Shown piece after piece: positions 35,083 through 43,621 of a DNA stretch of 64,000 bases. The translations under genes and the position numbers were made by a program. The DNA is from Pedobacter cryoconitis. Lineage in GTDB: Bacteria; Bacteroidota; Bacteroidia; Sphingobacteriales; Sphingobacteriaceae. The stretch lies in the NCBI RefSeq assembly GCF_001590605.1, contig NZ_CP014504.1, positions 5,642,001 to 5,706,000 on the forward strand, read 5' to 3'. Positions within the stretch are counted from its first letter, which is position 1, and each line of letters opens with the position of its first letter. Under the pieces are notes generated by a model. That model was not told where the DNA came from. It did no database searches and saw only the letters and a program-made list of their open reading frames with translations.

Positions 35083-36120
35083 TTATTTTTTTAGGAATTC
35101 AACGTTCCAGATCTTTTCGGCTTTACGGCCGATCAGCCAGAAGGATGCAGCAAGAACACTAAAGAAAAGGGCTTTATGCCAGCTGTCCCAGAAGTATTCA
35201 AAGTAACGGGTGTAGAGGTTGATGAACAGGAAGGTAATTCCGAATTCACGGGCAATGTCGTCACGGTATTTGAGTCCAATGAAAATGCTGGCGACACAGG
35301 CAACAGCCGAAATAATGGCCCAGTAGAAAAGGCTGATTTGTTTGATGGCATACCATTTATCGAGGGTGCCGAAGTTACCGAATACAGAGATTAGCCATAG
35401 GGATACGAAAAGGTAGACCATACCACAGATGTAGGTGGTATCGTAAAATTGCCTGAAGATTTTTACGTTTTTCAGGGATAAAGAGATTGCTGTCAGGACA
35501 AGCCCGAAAGCGACAAAACGCAGGGGATAATTCATGCCCAGGAAGTAGAGGTTGTCACGTGACATGTAGCCGGTTTCAGTTCCAAACCAGGCACCAAGGG
35601 AAATTAATACGAAGATCCAGATGAGGCGGGATTTGAAGAGGTAGGCCAATATACCGTAGATGAATACGGAGAGCAAGATCAGGATGGAGAAGTGTCCGTC
35701 CCCTTTATCGAAGGTTTTACCGAGGTAGGCAATGGCATTGGCAGTGAGCATGACAGCGGTGAAAATAATGGCGTCATTACTGAATACCTGCATGGGCATG
35801 GTCTTCTTTCGGGTAAAGCTTATTTTGTAAAGGATGCCCGCGCCTACGGCAGAGAGTAAGCTGATAATACTGTCGGGGGTATCGTAAAGATTTTTTAAGT
35901 AGTCGAGGAATTTATTGTCAATTAAGAGGGCTCCGAGTGAGATGACACCACAGGCCATTGCAACCCAGAAAGAGTATTGTGCCAGCCTTCGCCAATCAAA
36001 TGACTTCGCCTCATAGCTAGCTTTCAGCTTTTGGATGTCGGCAGGGGTGAGCAGGTTTTCTTCCTGCCAGTGGTCAAGCATTTCATCTAAAAAGTCACTC
36101 TTTTCCTGGTCTATTTTCAT
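35083..36120 (-). CDS. DUF2157-like multi-pass membrane protein
   Basis: This 345-residue protein has a soluble N-terminal 50 residues (FLDEMLDHWQEENLLTPADI, a helical opening typical of DUF2157) followed by about nine or ten hydrophobic helices spread from residue 52 to 335. It carries no catalytic motif I can name. The family is widespread and uncharacterised. It lies 4 bp upstream of the S41 protease gene on the same strand, so the two are probably cotranscribed. Confidence 0.65.
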   Translation of the reverse strand: MKIDQEKSDFLDEMLDHWQEENLLTPADIQKLKASYEAKSFDWRRLAQYSFWVAMACGVISLGALLIDNKFLDYLKNLYDTPDSIISLLSAVGAGILYKISFTRKKTMPMQVFSNDAIIFTAVMLTANAIAYLGKTFDKGDGHFSILILLSVFIYGILAYLFKSRLIWIFVLISLGAWFGTETGYMSRDNLYFLGMNYPLRFVAFGLVLTAISLSLKNVKIFRQFYDTTYICGMVYLFVSLWLISVFGNFGTLDKWYAIKQISLFYWAIISAVACVASIFIGLKYRDDIAREFGITFLFINLYTRYFEYFWDSWHKALFFSVLAASFWLIGRKAEKIWNVEFLKK

Positions 36121-36212
36121 TGGTTAGTAGTTGAGCCTGAATCCTGTTCTTGAGCAGGAATCAGGCTTAACGAATCTAGTTTTTTAATTGAACAAACGGA
36201 AAATTAATTGGT

Positions 36213-38441
36213 TTAAACTTTCTTGAGCAGGTCGGGGATCTTTTTATTGTTCCCTACAATCCATACGATATCCTCATTCTCAAATACGAGATCTGAATCG
36301 GGATTAAGGATCCTGATGCCATTTCTCTCGATGCCAACAACCAGGCCTTGTGTTTTTTCGCGGATACCGGATTCCCGGATGGTTTGGGCAAATACGGGGG
36401 AAGAGGCATTGATCACAATTTTCTGAAGTGTCATATCCTTTTTGGGGAATGCGCTTTCCTGGTTATCATTGTTTGTACCCTTAAAGAGCTCTCCGACTGC
36501 TGCCAGCTGGTCGTCTGTACCAATCAGCATGACTTTGTCGTTTGGATAAAGCCGCTCATCACGCCCGGGAGTCGGGATCATCATATTGCCTCTCTCGATC
36601 AGTGCAATGTTTACACCGTACTTTTCTCTGACTGCTAATTCAATCAGGGATTTTCCAACAAGAGCGGATTCAGGAGCTATGGTCAATTCTGTTAAGTGGG
36701 TATCCCAGGGTAATATTTCGGGCTGTTTATTCTGTTCTTCTCTTGCATTCAGGTTGTATAGGAAGCGGTGTTCTAAACGGTCATAAAAAGCTTGTAGTTT
36801 CCTGCTGAAAATGATCATCCCGCTAACAATCAGGATCAGGGCAATCACCATAGCGACCCAGGTATTGTAGAATTGGAAGATCAGGAAGCATACGGCAAAT
36901 ATTGCCAGGGCGACTCTTAAAACTTCCAGCGCGATGAGTGGCCCGCGGGTGTATTTTTTATTCAGCCATAAGTGAGAGTGTGCTTTCCTTTCAATTCTCC
37001 GGATGGCCAGTGCCCATAAAAAGGGAGCCATGAAGATCAGGGAAATAATCAGACTGATGATAATACCTTTATTGCCGTTAATGAGGTTTTTTGTGATAAA
37101 GGGATGCAGATACCGGGAGCCTAAAAAGATAATGGCAATCAAAATTACAGAGTGGATAATTGTATTGAAAGTATATGACTTTAACAATGTTTTCCAGTCA
37201 CTCATAGTCGTGATCCCAGCAGTACTGGAACTATATCTGTTGATGGCAGCTACCCAGCTTTTTGGAAGGGTACGCTCCAGGAAGAGGTAAAAGGGCTCTG
37301 ATGCTTTGATCAGGTATGGCGTGGTAAAGGTCGTAATGGCAGAGACAGCTACCGCGATTGGATAGAGGAAATCACTGGTTACCTTCAGGGTAAGCCCAAG
37401 GGTCGCGATAATAAAGGAGAATTCACCGATCTGAGCTAAACTCATCCCGGTTTGTACAGATGTTTTTAAGGGCTGTCCTGAAAGTAATGCGCCTAATCCT
37501 GAACTTAAGAATTTTCCCAGAACAGTAGCGATCGTGATGATCAGGATAGGTACAGCATAGTCGATCAGGATACCCGGATCAATCAGCATTCCCACAGAAA
37601 CAAAGAATATAGCTGCAAAAAGGTCTTTTACAGATTTAGTAAGATGCTCAATTTTTTCTGCTTGCGTAGTTTCAGCAAGGATAGATCCCATGATAAATGC
37701 ACCCAAAGCCGGAGAGAACCCAACTTTAACGGCAAGTAATACCATCAGTAGACATAATGCGATGGAGACAATCAGCATCGTCTCGTCGTTCATGAGTTTT
37801 TTTGTGGCTTTCAGGAAGGTAGGAACCAGGAAGATACCACCGATGAACCATAGGATCAGGAAGAACAATAGCTTCAGGATAGAGAAAAACATCTCTGCTC
37901 CGGCAAATTGCTGGCTCACGGCCAATGTAGAAAGCAGCACTAGTAAAAGGATAGCAACGAGGTCTTCTACAATCAGGACACCGAAAACCAGGCCGGCAAA
38001 TTTCTTATGTTTAACGCCGAGCTCTTCAAAGGCACGGATAATGATGGTTGTGGAAGAAACAGATAGAATCCCACCAAGGAAAATACTATCCATTGTTTTC
38101 CAGCCCATGGCCTTTCCTGCAACAAAACCGATGAGCAGCATGCAAACGACTTCGACAATAGCGGTAATGGAAGCTGATCCGCCTACTTTAACCAGTTTCT
38201 TGAAACTGAACTCCAGCCCAAGACTAAACAGCAAAAAGATAACCCCGATTTCAGCCCAGATATGGATACTTTCATTGTCGGTTACGGTAGGGATAAAATT
38301 AATATGGGGGCCAACTAATAAGCCGGCAAGAATATAACCGAGTACGAGTGGTTGTTTGATTTTTTTGAAAAGCAGGGTTGTAATTCCAGCTGCTGCGAGT
38401 ATTAAGCCTAAATCAGTTATTAATACGGGTAGGTGTAGCAT
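36213..38441 (-). CDS. CPA2-family cation:proton antiporter with two TrkA-C domains (KefB-like)
   Basis: This 742-residue protein has an N-terminal antiporter domain of about 12 helices (residues 5-385) with the Kef motifs QPLVLGYILAGLLVGP, FLLFSLGLEFS and LVFGVLIVEDLVAILLL. A second membrane segment follows (about 410-565) and two RCK-C/TrkA-C ligand-binding domains close it (about 590-665, LTELTIAPESALVGKSLIEL; 670-742, MTLQKIVINASSPVFAQTIR). No NAD-binding RCK-N domain is present between them. It likely exchanges K+ or Na+ for protons under nucleotide control. Confidence 0.92.
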   Translation of the reverse strand: MLHLPVLITDLGLILAAAGITTLLFKKIKQPLVLGYILAGLLVGPHINFIPTVTDNESIHIWAEIGVIFLLFSLGLEFSFKKLVKVGGSASITAIVEVVCMLLIGFVAGKAMGWKTMDSIFLGGILSVSSTTIIIRAFEELGVKHKKFAGLVFGVLIVEDLVAILLLVLLSTLAVSQQFAGAEMFFSILKLLFFLILWFIGGIFLVPTFLKATKKLMNDETMLIVSIALCLLMVLLAVKVGFSPALGAFIMGSILAETTQAEKIEHLTKSVKDLFAAIFFVSVGMLIDPGILIDYAVPILIITIATVLGKFLSSGLGALLSGQPLKTSVQTGMSLAQIGEFSFIIATLGLTLKVTSDFLYPIAVAVSAITTFTTPYLIKASEPFYLFLERTLPKSWVAAINRYSSSTAGITTMSDWKTLLKSYTFNTIIHSVILIAIIFLGSRYLHPFITKNLINGNKGIIISLIISLIFMAPFLWALAIRRIERKAHSHLWLNKKYTRGPLIALEVLRVALAIFAVCFLIFQFYNTWVAMVIALILIVSGMIIFSRKLQAFYDRLEHRFLYNLNAREEQNKQPEILPWDTHLTELTIAPESALVGKSLIELAVREKYGVNIALIERGNMMIPTPGRDERLYPNDKVMLIGTDDQLAAVGELFKGTNNDNQESAFPKKDMTLQKIVINASSPVFAQTIRESGIREKTQGLVVGIERNGIRILNPDSDLVFENEDIVWIVGNNKKIPDLLKKV

Positions 38442-38492
38442 ACATAATATTTAATTGTAAAAAAACGGGGTTTTGGTATCGTGACGAAGACG

Positions 38493-38852
38493 CTACCAGA
38501 AAACATGGTTAGGATACAAGAAATCGTATATGAAATTATAATGGAAGCAGGTTTGTCGGTTATAAGCCCGGAAAGGCGTATTCCTGACCGTTTTGCTCTC
38601 GGGCAGACGAAACAACTGTAAACTGACTACAGATTGTTTATTTAAGCTTTGTTGTACGACAGTAGGATGTTTAAAATCATCTCCATTTAAGTTCGATACG
38701 TCTTCGTGTTGTGTTTTATTGAACTGATGATGAAGCGAAATCGCCTTAATTTCTAAAGCTGGTCTACAGGCAGCCTGAATACGATCAGGCTTTAAGGCAA
38801 AGCATAAATTTGTAATGAAAAAGATTGTGATAATCATTAAAAAACGCCTCAT
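38493..38852 (-). CDS. hypothetical exported protein
   Basis: A 119-residue frame with a plausible signal peptide (RRFLMIITIFFITNLCFAL) and an unremarkable remainder rich in His, Asn and Gln. No family recognised. The ATG at 38852 lies inside the 3' arm of the ribF terminator hairpin, which would hide the start codon in any read-through transcript; a later start is not available without losing the signal. The protein is plausible but not certain. Confidence 0.45.
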   Translation of the reverse strand: MRRFLMIITIFFITNLCFALKPDRIQAACRPALEIKAISLHHQFNKTQHEDVSNLNGDDFKHPTVVQQSLNKQSVVSLQLFRLPESKTVRNTPFRAYNRQTCFHYNFIYDFLYPNHVFW

Positions 38853-38883
38853 TATTGTAAATATACAAAAAAAGAGGCGTTTT
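38841..38883 (-). terminator. terminator after ribF
   Basis: AAAACGCCTC and GAGGCGTTTT pair over 10 bp with a 23-base T-rich loop; on the minus strand the second arm runs into a T-run. The arm at 38841-38850 also contains the first codons of the next ORF. Confidence 0.7.
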
Positions 38884-38931
38884 CTTTAATGAATTGACGT
38901 TTATTTTGAGTAAAGATGACACATATTTGAA

Positions 38932-39867
38932 TTAGCGCTGCTGTGCAAAATAAGCTAATGTATCTTCTTTATCTTGCTGTAGTTGTATTTTAAGCGCTTC
39001 CAGTCCGGTGAATTTCACATCATGTCTGAGGAATTCCATGAAGTTCATTCTGATATACTGGCCATAGATTTCCTTGTTAAAATCAAAGATATTGACTTCT
39101 ATATTCCTGGTCATTCCATTAATAGTTGGGCGCTGACCTATGTAAGCCATTCCTTTATAAGTCTCATTTTCCATTTCAACGGTCACGGCATATATCCCAT
39201 CGGATGGAATGATTTTATAAGGCTGTTCAATAAATATGTTCGCTGTTGGAAAGCCAATGGTACGTCCTATTTTATCTCCTTTAATTACTGGTCCGTATAA
39301 AGAGAAATTATAACCCAGGTATTCTGCCGCTAAACCAACTTGTCCTTCTAGCAATGATTTCCTGATTTTGGTAGAGCTGACAGCAACATCATTAATATCC
39401 TGCTCCTTAATTTCTTCAATCTCATAACCATAGGGTTTTGAAAAAGCAACTAAGTCGAGCATACCTCCTGAACGGTCTTTTCCGAAACGGTGGTCGTAAC
39501 CAACAATCAGTTGCTTGATGCCAATGGTGTCTACCAGGATATTCTTGATATACTCCGCCGGATTCATGTTGGAAAAATCACGGGTAAATGGAGTAATGAT
39601 CAAATGGTCAACGCCCAGGGCCGCTAATATTTCTGCTTTTTCTTCAATGGTATTGATCATTTTCAGGTCCTGATTTTCAGGATCGATAATCAACCGGGGA
39701 TGAGGAAAAAAGGTTAAAATTACACTTTCGCCATCAGTATTTTTAGCAAGTTCGCAAAGCCTGTTAATGATTTTCTGATGCCCGAAGTGAACGCCGTCAA
39801 AAGTGCCAATGGTTGCAACTGCGTTGTTCAACCTTTTAAATTCGGAAAGGTGGTTATATATTTTCAA
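38932..39867 (-). CDS. ribF: bifunctional riboflavin kinase / FAD synthetase
   Basis: This 311-residue enzyme converts riboflavin to FMN and then FAD. The N-terminal FAD synthetase domain (about 1-180) has the nucleotidyltransferase motif GTFDGVHFGHQKII and later STKIRKSLLEG. The C-terminal riboflavin kinase domain (about 185-305) has the motif GRTIGFPTANI and YKGMAYIGQRPT. All catalytic motifs are present. It is followed by a terminator and preceded 11 bp upstream by a yitT-like gene, in a run with truB and uppP. Confidence 0.97.
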   Translation of the reverse strand: MKIYNHLSEFKRLNNAVATIGTFDGVHFGHQKIINRLCELAKNTDGESVILTFFPHPRLIIDPENQDLKMINTIEEKAEILAALGVDHLIITPFTRDFSNMNPAEYIKNILVDTIGIKQLIVGYDHRFGKDRSGGMLDLVAFSKPYGYEIEEIKEQDINDVAVSSTKIRKSLLEGQVGLAAEYLGYNFSLYGPVIKGDKIGRTIGFPTANIFIEQPYKIIPSDGIYAVTVEMENETYKGMAYIGQRPTINGMTRNIEVNIFDFNKEIYGQYIRMNFMEFLRHDVKFTGLEALKIQLQQDKEDTLAYFAQQR

Positions 39868-39878
39868 AATCTTTAGTA

Positions 39879-40742
39879 TTAATGCAAGGCATGTCGTTTT
39901 ACTACGCCACCCTTGAGGTCAGAAATCTGCTGCTGCACAATAAAAGCATCCGGATCTAACTGGCGGATTTCATTTTGCAGTTTACCCATTTCAAGTTTTG
40001 TAACTACAGTATATAAGATGTCAATTTCTTTTTTCTCTCCGTACCCGCCTTCACCTTTATAAATAGTCACGCCCCTTTTCATATTATTGATCAGGAATGA
40101 CTTGATGTCTTCTTTTTTCTCAGAGATAATGGTTACTCCAATGTATTGCTCCAGTCCGTTGACTACAAAATCGATGGTTTTGGAAGCTGATAAATAAGTT
40201 AGAATGGCATACATCGCTGTTTCTATATCCAGGAAAATTGCTGCAACCCCAAAAATGATAATGTTAAGGATCAGGATAATATTTCCAACAGTCAGCATGC
40301 TATTTTTACTGATGTATAAAGCGAGTACTTCTGTTCCGTCAATGACACATCCGCCACGCATAGCCAGACCAATACCTCCGCCTAAAAACAAACCACCAAA
40401 AAAAGCGATCAGTAATTTATCATGGGTAACAGGCTGAAAGGGCAGGATAATCAGGAAAACAGCAAGCGTGATAATAGCTAGCGCTGTTTTTATGGCAAAC
40501 GCTTTACCTATTTGTGAATAACCTAAAATCACAAAAGGAATGTTGATCAGCAGGATCAGATAGGAAAGTTTAAATCCTGTCAGTGTGCTGATCAATAAAG
40601 ATATACCCGTTACACCGCCATCTATAAACTCACTTGGCATTAAAAAGCTTTTAAGACCGAAGCAGGCAGAAACTATACCCAGTCCGATTAAGGTAAAGTC
40701 TTTTAAATGACGTAAGTAAGTATTTTTGAGGTGATTGTGCAT
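39879..40742 (-). CDS. YitT-family membrane protein (DUF161/DUF2179)
   Basis: This 287-residue protein has five to six N-terminal helices (about 15-205) with the family stretch FIDGGVTGISLLISTLTG and GGGIGLAMRGGCVIDGTEVL, followed by a cytoplasmic DUF2179 domain (about 215-280, KRGVTIYKGEGGYGEKKEID). The family is widespread with no settled function. It lies between ribF (11 bp) and truB (5 bp), so all are likely one transcript. Confidence 0.9.
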   Translation of the reverse strand: MHNHLKNTYLRHLKDFTLIGLGIVSACFGLKSFLMPSEFIDGGVTGISLLISTLTGFKLSYLILLINIPFVILGYSQIGKAFAIKTALAIITLAVFLIILPFQPVTHDKLLIAFFGGLFLGGGIGLAMRGGCVIDGTEVLALYISKNSMLTVGNIILILNIIIFGVAAIFLDIETAMYAILTYLSASKTIDFVVNGLEQYIGVTIISEKKEDIKSFLINNMKRGVTIYKGEGGYGEKKEIDILYTVVTKLEMGKLQNEIRQLDPDAFIVQQQISDLKGGVVKRHALH

Positions 40743-40747
40743 GGTCG

Positions 40748-41491
40748 CTATTGGATATTTGTATCAGCTTGTTCAGCTGCGGCAGCTTCTCTTTTGTTTT
40801 TAAGGTATTCAACCAGATCAGTTACTTCAAAAGCGTCTTCTAAGAAGAAATTTCCGCTTCTTGTGCGGGTAAGTTTAGATAAATAGGCGCCGTTTTCAAG
40901 ATGTTTTCCGAAATCTGAAACCAGTGATCTGATATAAGTTCCTTTACTGCAAACGATTCTGAAATCAACTTCAGGTAAGGCAATACGGGTAATTTCAAAA
41001 ACGGGTACGGATACAAAACGAAGCCTCAATTCCTGTTCTTCACCTCTGCGGGCTTTAACATATAAACGTTCTCCGTTTACTTTAACTGCGGAATGGGCTG
41101 GTGGATATTGTTGTATATCACCGGTAAATGGTGCAGCAGCAGCATAAATTGCTTCTTCGGTTAAATTAGTCAGCGGATATTCCTGATCCACTACCGTTTC
41201 CATATCAAAAGAGGGTGTTGTAGCCCCCAGGATCATCGTTCCAGTATATTCTTTGTCTTCTGCCTGAAAGGTGTCGATCTGTTTAGTCAGTTTTCCTGTA
41301 CATAAAATCAATAAACCTGTGGCCAATGGGTCTAATGTACCTGCATGGCCAACTTTTAACTTCAGGGGTTTTAATGAATTCCTGATCTTCCCTACTACAT
41401 CAAAACTCGTCCACTTATAGGGTTTATTGATGAGTAATAACTCTCCTTCGGCAAAATTGAAGGTTCTTTCCAGTAACTTTTGTGCGCTCAA
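40748..41491 (-). CDS. truB: tRNA pseudouridine(55) synthase TruB
   Basis: This 247-residue enzyme forms pseudouridine 55 in the T-loop of tRNAs. The catalytic Asp is in GHAGTLDPLATGLL (about residue 52), followed by KEYTGTMILG and, later, CSKGTYIRSLVSDFG, all hallmark motifs. It is a normal short TruB without a long PUA domain. It sits 5 bp upstream of the yitT-like gene and 33 bp from uppP. Confidence 0.97.
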   Translation of the reverse strand: MSAQKLLERTFNFAEGELLLINKPYKWTSFDVVGKIRNSLKPLKLKVGHAGTLDPLATGLLILCTGKLTKQIDTFQAEDKEYTGTMILGATTPSFDMETVVDQEYPLTNLTEEAIYAAAAPFTGDIQQYPPAHSAVKVNGERLYVKARRGEEQELRLRFVSVPVFEITRIALPEVDFRIVCSKGTYIRSLVSDFGKHLENGAYLSKLTRTRSGNFFLEDAFEVTDLVEYLKNKREAAAAEQADTNIQ

Positions 41492-41524
41492 AATGGTAAT
41501 CTAAATTAAGCTGCAATTTACACA

Positions 41525-42319
41525 TTAAATTATTTGCAGGTTATGCCCGCTATATATTAATACAATGATGATCAATCCAGCAATGATACGGTACCATCCA
41601 AACACTTTAAATCCGTGTTTGTTCAGGTAACCGATAAAACTTTTAATAGCGAGTAAGGCTACAATAAATGCAATAACATTAGCGATCACAAGCAGTTGAA
41701 TCTGATCGTGGCTGATGGTATTGCCTTCTTTATAAAAATCAAATAGCTTTTTTCCTGTTGCTGCAAACATAGTAGGGACAGCCAGAAAAAAAGAGAATTC
41801 AGCAGCTACTTTTCTGCTTAATTTCATGGACATACCACCAACGATACTTGCACCAGATCTTGATGTACCTGGTATCATAGCCAGACATTGAAAAAATCCG
41901 ATTTTTAAAGCGGTCAGATAGCTGATTTCTTCTTCTTCGTGGATAGTTGGCTGATTAAACCATTTGTCTACGAAAAGAAGGATTACGCCTCCGGCTACTA
42001 ATGATATGGCAACTGTCATTGGGCTTTCCAGCATCTGGTCAATCTTCTTGCTCAGCAGTAATCCAAAAATAGCTGCGGGAATAAAAGCAACCAGCAGTTT
42101 AACGTAGAAACCAATTGTTTTGAAGAAACGTTTAAAGTATAATACGACTACCGAAAGGATTGCCCCTAGCTGAATGGCAATGGTAAATAATTTCACGAAT
42201 GGATCGGATGCAATTCCCATAAAGGAAGAGGCAAGGATCATGTGGCCGGTAGAAGAAACTGGCAAAAACTCAGTCAGTCCCTCTATTACAGCGAGAATAA
42301 TGGCATCTATAAGAGTCAT
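41525..42319 (-). CDS. uppP: undecaprenyl-diphosphate phosphatase UppP (BacA)
   Basis: This 264-residue inner membrane enzyme recycles the lipid carrier for peptidoglycan by removing a phosphate from undecaprenyl diphosphate. The two active-site motifs are present: EGLTEFLPVSSTGHM (about 13-27) and IPGTSRSGASIVGGM (about 148-162). It has about seven to eight helices. It may confer some bacitracin resistance, as in other bacteria. Confidence 0.97.
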   Translation of the reverse strand: MTLIDAIILAVIEGLTEFLPVSSTGHMILASSFMGIASDPFVKLFTIAIQLGAILSVVVLYFKRFFKTIGFYVKLLVAFIPAAIFGLLLSKKIDQMLESPMTVAISLVAGGVILLFVDKWFNQPTIHEEEEISYLTALKIGFFQCLAMIPGTSRSGASIVGGMSMKLSRKVAAEFSFFLAVPTMFAATGKKLFDFYKEGNTISHDQIQLLVIANVIAFIVALLAIKSFIGYLNKHGFKVFGWYRIIAGLIIIVLIYSGHNLQII

Positions 42320-42325
42320 GTAAAC

Positions 42326-42550
42326 TTACTTTTTCAGGATTGCGTAAATACCAAATCCAAATCCAAAAAGCACGACCATTGGCGCAAGAAGGGTTTTTCT
42401 AAAATCATAAATGTCAGTTGTTCCAATCATCAGCATAAACCCGGCAATAACAATAGCCATACTGATTAACAACAGCTGATAATTCTTTTTTGTAAAAACC
42501 ATTTCATTTTTAGGGTCTTGCGTTGCAGGACTAGTTTTTTTCTCGATCAT
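42326..42550 (-). CDS. DUF3098 small membrane protein
   Basis: This 74-residue protein has a short charged N-terminus and two hydrophobic helices (about 25-41 and 52-71, LLISMAIVIAGFMLMIG and TLLAPMVVLFGFGFGIYAIL) typical of DUF3098. The family is conserved in Bacteroidota between ftsX and uppP, exactly its position here (6 bp from each neighbour). It may act with FtsX in the divisome or with UppP in wall synthesis; no function is established. Confidence 0.85.
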   Translation of the reverse strand: MIEKKTSPATQDPKNEMVFTKKNYQLLLISMAIVIAGFMLMIGTTDIYDFRKTLLAPMVVLFGFGFGIYAILKK

Positions 42551-42556
42551 TTGTTA

Positions 42557-43435
42557 TTATCTGTAAAGGTCGTAAATTTTTAAACGTAAATATTTGCTTA
42601 CTGCAAAGGTTGTACTCAGCGCGGTCAGGAAAATCCCCAGTCCGACCAAACCAAGCAGAACGATACCAAATTCGGTATAATTTCTTAAAATAATGATTTC
42701 AGGAATTTCTTTTTGTGCGTAATATAACAGCCCAAGCAAGATCAGGATCGCGATAAATGAAGCAATTAAACCATGAAGCATGGCCCAGAATATAAAGGGT
42801 TTGCGAATAAAGTTTTTTGTCGCACCTACAAGTTGCATGCTTTTGATCAGGAAACGCTGTGAATAAATTGCCAGTCTGATGGTGTTGTTGATTAAGGCAA
42901 CGGAGATCACCAGTAATATAGCCGCAAATCCCAATACAATTAAACCAATGGTATTAATGTTTTTATTCACCATATCAATTAGTGAACTCTGATAGATCAC
43001 TTCTTTAACTACCGGGTTTTTACTGATGGTAGCTTTCAGTGCATCAATACTTTTATTGTTTGCATAGTCAGCTTTAAGGTAAACATCAACGGTAGAAAGC
43101 AATGGGTTGTAACCCAGGAAATTCACGAAATCTTCGCCTAAATCTTGTGTAAGGTTTTTTGCAGCGACTTCTTTGTTCACATATTCTGTCTGTTTAACGG
43201 CAGGGTTAGCATCAAGTTCTTTCCTGAACTGAATAACATCAGGTTCTTTTGCGCCTTCGTCAACTATGATATTTAATACAATATTCTCTTTTACATAGTT
43301 AGAAAGATTCTTTGCATGCACGAGTAGTAGTCCCAATACGCCAAGCATCAACAAAACCAGGGTTATACTAAATATAGTAGAGATATAAATGGTTTTCGTC
43401 TTCTTAGAAGCATCACTAACTTCAAATTCTTCCAT
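42557..43435 (-). CDS. ftsX: cell division protein FtsX
   Basis: This 292-residue protein has the FtsX layout: one N-terminal helix (about 20-42), an extracellular domain (about 45-160) and three C-terminal helices (about 170-285) within an ABC-permease core (NNTIRLAIYSQRFLIKSMQLVGATKNFI, split motif). With the ATPase FtsE it links division to wall hydrolase activation. ftsE is not adjacent, which is common in this phylum. It leads the minus-strand run to uppP and truB. Confidence 0.95.
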   Translation of the reverse strand: MEEFEVSDASKKTKTIYISTIFSITLVLLMLGVLGLLLVHAKNLSNYVKENIVLNIIVDEGAKEPDVIQFRKELDANPAVKQTEYVNKEVAAKNLTQDLGEDFVNFLGYNPLLSTVDVYLKADYANNKSIDALKATISKNPVVKEVIYQSSLIDMVNKNINTIGLIVLGFAAILLVISVALINNTIRLAIYSQRFLIKSMQLVGATKNFIRKPFIFWAMLHGLIASFIAILILLGLLYYAQKEIPEIIILRNYTEFGIVLLGLVGLGIFLTALSTTFAVSKYLRLKIYDLYR

Positions 43436-43621
43436 ATTTTATGAGTTGGGTGTATTTTATGTTCTGCGAAAATAAAAAAATATATGCAAACTAGATGCCT
43501 TTTAAACGGGTAAAATATCTTGTTTGGTATGATTATCGTTTATATCGCTAAAGTTCTTTTGATAAGGCTTCTAAAACCTCCTTAATTTCTTTATTTTCGC
43601 CGTATATAAAGGATTTTTGTA

